A DNA stretch of 64,000 nt from assembly GCA_009692005.1 (NCBI GenBank), contig SHZZ01000010.1, forward strand, positions 23,930-87,929, read 5' to 3'. The first letter of the stretch is position 1. Each line of letters starts with the position of its first letter. Shown here piece by piece: positions 61,606 to 64,000 of this stretch. A model generated the notes under the pieces. That model saw nothing but the letters and a program-made list of their open reading frames with translations. It was not told the DNA's origin and made no database searches. Made by a program: the position numbers and the translations under genes. This DNA is from Gemmataceae bacterium. Lineage in GTDB: Bacteria; Planctomycetota; Planctomycetia; Gemmatales; Gemmataceae.

Positions 61606-63211
61606 GCGAAATAGTTTTCTCTATTCCTCCCACTTTTTTCTCTATCACCGCCACATCGCACAATCCCAACGCCGTCTCGCCCAGCCACTTCGTTACTTTC
61701 TTTTCGATTTCTACCGGCAGGGGGCCAAGAGCTGGCAAAGCCACGCGGTACTCATGCGTCACGGTCAAATGCTCTGGCAAAAGCTGCTTCAATCCCTCCA
61801 GCGCGTGGCGGTGGGTGCACAGCACCACCGTGCGCGGGCGAGATAAAAGGTCGGCGCGGAAAGAGTCGAAATCCTTGCTGCGAAAATGTTTCAAATCCTG
61901 CCGAGCCAAAGTGAAGGCAAAGGCGTTGCTTTCGCGGGGAAAACAGCGCACCGTTTGCCCGGCATCCGGGCACCACTGCCTGACCACCGCTTCCGCCGCC
62001 AATGGAGAGCGGTAATTGGCATACCAGGGAAGCGCCAGGGTATGTCCAAGGATTAGAAAGGTGAAGAGCGCCAGACCCGCGCGTTGCCAAGGGCGCGACC
62101 TGGTCAGGCCGGATTGATCGAGGAATTGGCCGCAGGCCAGCGCCAGGGGAACAAAGGCCGGCAAAATATAAGTGGCCAGTTTGCACCCAGACAGGCTGAA
62201 AAACAACACACACCAACCACCCGCGAGCAAGAGAAACCCCGTTTCCACGCGACGGCTTTCACGCTGCTTTTCCTCAGGGCAAGCTAGGTGCTTGAGCCAA
62301 GGCCAAAGCAAACATGTTAAAGGAAGCATTCCGAAGAGCAGGACAGGGAGATAGAAAAACACGCCGCGCTGATGATCGAAGGGCTCAAGAAATCTGAGCA
62401 CATGGTGTTCCCACAGGAAATAGAGGAAGAACCCGGGTTGCTTCAAGCCAATGAGAATGTACCAGGGAAGGGAAAGGGCGGTGGCGCCGACCAGCCAGGC
62501 GAGCCACTGCCAGCGGGTCGGTCGGGCCAGCCTTTTATCAATAAGCCCGCCAAGGAAAAGCGGGCCAGCGGTCAGGACGATGGCGATGGGACCTTTGGCC
62601 AGCAAGCCGAACCCCGTTGCCAAAGAGGAAAATAACCACCAGCGGGTGGAAAGTGTCTCGGTTTTTAAAGCGAGGAACCCGGAGAGCAAGGCCAGGGTAA
62701 CACAGCCAGAGAGGAGCCCATCGAGGACCATCAGCCTGCCCATGAGGAGGTAGCCCGGGGAAAGGAGTAGGAGAAGGCCTGCGAGAAAAGCCGCCCGGTT
62801 GCCGGTAATCCGCCGGCCGAGTTCCATCGCGGTTAAAAGGCCCAGAAGGGTGACGAGGACCGGCACCAGCCTGGCCTGCCAGGGGCCCACGCCAAAAGAT
62901 TGAAAGGAAAGCATGGTCAGCCAGTAATAAAGGGGCGGCTTATCGAGGTAGGGTTCGCCGCCGAGCAGGGGAACTACCCACTCGTTACTGGCCAGCATTT
63001 CTCTGGGAATCTCGGCGTAGCGCGTCTCGTCGGGTTCAAAGAGGGGGAAATTCATAGCTGGAAAGAGGAGGATTCCCGCCAGGAGGAAGAGGAGCAGGAA
63101 AAATTTCCCCGGCCAAGGTTCCTCAGGTGAGGAGGCCCTCCCGGGAAAGAGAATGTCTTGCCAAAGGTGGTGAAACCACGCGGACAAAGACCTTTTTTCA
63201 ACGCCATCCAT
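61586..63211 (-). CDS. ArnT-like membrane glycosyltransferase (GT39/GT83)
   Basis: From the ATG at 63211 the product has 541 residues with about eleven transmembrane segments. The first periplasmic loop contains FEPDETRYAEIPREML, where the D-E is the catalytic/metal-binding pair, then EPYLDKPPLYYWLTML, both typical of lipid A aminoarabinose transferase and related protein or lipid glycosyltransferases that use polyprenyl-phosphate sugars. GGAG lies seven bases before this ATG; ATGs further upstream (63217, 63358) give less likely starts. Sugar and acceptor are unknown. Confidence 0.85.
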   Translation of the reverse strand: MDGVEKRSLSAWFHHLWQDILFPGRASSPEEPWPGKFFLLLFLLAGILLFPAMNFPLFEPDETRYAEIPREMLASNEWVVPLLGGEPYLDKPPLYYWLTMLSFQSFGVGPWQARLVPVLVTLLGLLTAMELGRRITGNRAAFLAGLLLLLSPGYLLMGRLMVLDGLLSGCVTLALLSGFLALKTETLSTRWWLFSSLATGFGLLAKGPIAIVLTAGPLFLGGLIDKRLARPTRWQWLAWLVGATALSLPWYILIGLKQPGFFLYFLWEHHVLRFLEPFDHQRGVFFYLPVLLFGMLPLTCLLWPWLKHLACPEEKQRESRRVETGFLLLAGGWCVLFFSLSGCKLATYILPAFVPLALACGQFLDQSGLTRSRPWQRAGLALFTFLILGHTLALPWYANYRSPLAAEAVVRQWCPDAGQTVRCFPRESNAFAFTLARQDLKHFRSKDFDSFRADLLSRPRTVVLCTHRHALEGLKQLLPEHLTVTHEYRVALPALGPLPVEIEKKVTKWLGETALGLCDVAVIEKKVGGIEKTISLKPPGR

Positions 63212-63390
63212 GGCCATGCTCCAGGAATTCCAAGGGAATAATGACAAAAACCTGGAAAGGGGGTCAATGGCGATTGGAAGAAAGGTTACATGAAGCTCAG
63301 ACATCTTAGCAGGCAAATGGGTAAAGAGGTCGGCGGGACGCCGTGGTGGACTGGCCATTTTGGGCTCGGATGCCTTGTCGGCATCGAATT

Positions 63391-63582
63391 CCCCAACCGA
63401 CCTGTCTTTTTCCTCTCACTGGGAAATAGAAAAAGGCGGGCCCGTCGCACCGTTTTGTTCCTCTTCTCTGGGAACGCCGGGCTCCAGCCTGGCAGGTTGA
63501 TTGGCCGCGCTCTCTGCGGGGCGATCTCAGTGAAGAACAATTCACGCTTTCACCCCATAGGGTGCTTGGGCCCTTGGGGCTT
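63391..63582 (-). repeat. Dispersed multi-hairpin repeat, copy F
   Basis: On the minus strand it reads CCCCAAGGGCCCAAG, CACCCTATGGGGTG, TTGTTCTTCACTGAGATCGC, a degraded form of the first hairpin, GCCAGGCTGGAGCCCGGC, GTTCCCAGAGAAGAGG and finally GAGGAAAAAGACAGGTC. The left part matches copy D. It fills most of the 447-base gap 63212-63658, where no gene is supported. Confidence 0.78.
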
Positions 63583-63658
63583 GCACCCCAACTCGTGGCC
63601 GAATTCCCTTGAACCCCCCCCTCGCAGGTGGAAAAATGGTTACAGGAGGAGGGTGGAC

Positions 63659-64000
63659 TTGACTCAATTGTGCATCCGCTGCGGAAGAACGAACCCAAAA
63701 GGAGCAGCGTATTGTTATTTCGACGGCATCGGCTTGCACACGGTTATAGAACCGCTGGCAAGCCCCGGCCGTTTGGACCCGCCATTTTATTTTCCCGATG
63801 GACGCAATTGCAAGAGTTTTGATGAATTGGCCCTGGCCTGCCAAAGCGAACTGAAAGAAGCGCAAGGGATCCTCCTGGCAGGGGACTTCACCATTTATTT
63901 CCGCCGCCTGAGCCGCCTCGACCTGACGGCGCTTAGCGAACGAGCCAGGAAAAACCTCAACGCCGACCTGGCGTTAGAGGAATTTCTCTTGGGACTGCCG
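63659..64000 (+). CDS. Zinc-ribbon protein, N-terminal part (cut by window edge)
   Basis: The frame from a TTG at 63659 stays open for 114 codons to the right edge. A strong GGAGGA lies eight bases upstream; a GTG at 63653 is too close. The first 20 residues form a C-x2-C zinc ribbon (QLCIRCGRTNPKGAAYCYFDG, with C5, C8 and C19). Then comes a helical domain with PFYFPDGRNCKSFDELALAC and LLAGDFTIYFRRLSRLDL. I recall this zinc-ribbon plus helical layout at the start of planctomycete multidomain proteins (with WD40 or Hsp70 parts later), but cannot see the rest. Confidence 0.7.
   Translation, partial: MTQLCIRCGRTNPKGAAYCYFDGIGLHTVIEPLASPGRLDPPFYFPDGRNCKSFDELALACQSELKEAQGILLAGDFTIYFRRLSRLDLTALSERARKNLNADLALEEFLLGLP

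Overview
The window reads as a chromosomal segment of a planctomycete, most likely from the Gemmatales side of the phylum. The support is a set of family types rather than a 16S gene. It has secreted PQQ-propeller proteins opening with W-P-x-F/W-R-G-P, a fused YncE-propeller/phosphoesterase, and a WD40 protein paired with a Hanks kinase carrying a C-terminal membrane anchor. It also has a small secreted protein with 32 cysteines, a zinc-ribbon protein of planctomycete type, and the start of an alternative complex III operon. There are no rRNA or tRNA genes, no CRISPR array, no transposase and no phage genes. Coding is dense on both strands.

Layout. The left edge cuts the pentaheme ActA gene of alternative complex III, which no complete ORF covers. 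Then come an aldehyde:ferredoxin oxidoreductase with mobA (1-3.2 kb), rplU, a secreted helical protein, fabH, archease-rtcB, a small cytochrome c'-like protein, queG and a secreted metallophosphoesterase (to 11.6 kb). From 12 to 20 kb lie secreted or exported planctomycete proteins and a Gfo/Idh/MocA dehydrogenase. From 20.5 to 30.3 kb lies the most unusual block, a redox gene cluster. From 30.4 to 40 kb are translation and housekeeping genes (def, fmt, miaB, glnE, mfd). From 40 to 48 kb are a methyltransferase, the Cys-rich protein, a CPBP protease and an MFS-cinA-membrane protein operon. From 48.6 to 52 kb are a FliA/WhiG sigma factor, a lone receiver domain, an RlmI-like methyltransferase and a secreted protein. 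From 52 to 64 kb are the kinase-WD40 pair, thiL, a second PQQ-propeller protein, a thiolase, a Lon-N protein, a lone GspF-like protein, an ArnT-like glycosyltransferase and a zinc-ribbon protein cut by the right edge.

The redox cluster (22141-30328, with a divergent pentaheme gene at 20514-21980) encodes a diheme-b-type membrane protein, a ten-heme cytochrome c, a fused NuoE-NuoF, a SthA-like flavoprotein and a 777-residue protein. The 777-residue protein joins a NuoG-like [2Fe-2S] plus two [4Fe-4S] module, two cyclic-nucleotide-binding domains and a four-cluster ferredoxin module. Read together, these could carry electrons between NAD(P)H in the cytoplasm and periplasmic hemes through a wire that senses a cyclic nucleotide. 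The parts are visible in the sequence; the complex, its direction and the ligand are inference.

A second recurring signal is a dispersed intergenic repeat built of short perfect hairpins. At least seven full, partial or rearranged copies occur (near 11.8, 12.0, 20.4, 47.9, 52.4, 59.7 and 63.5 kb). It inflates spurious ORFs, including a false 194-residue N-terminus on the metallophosphoesterase.
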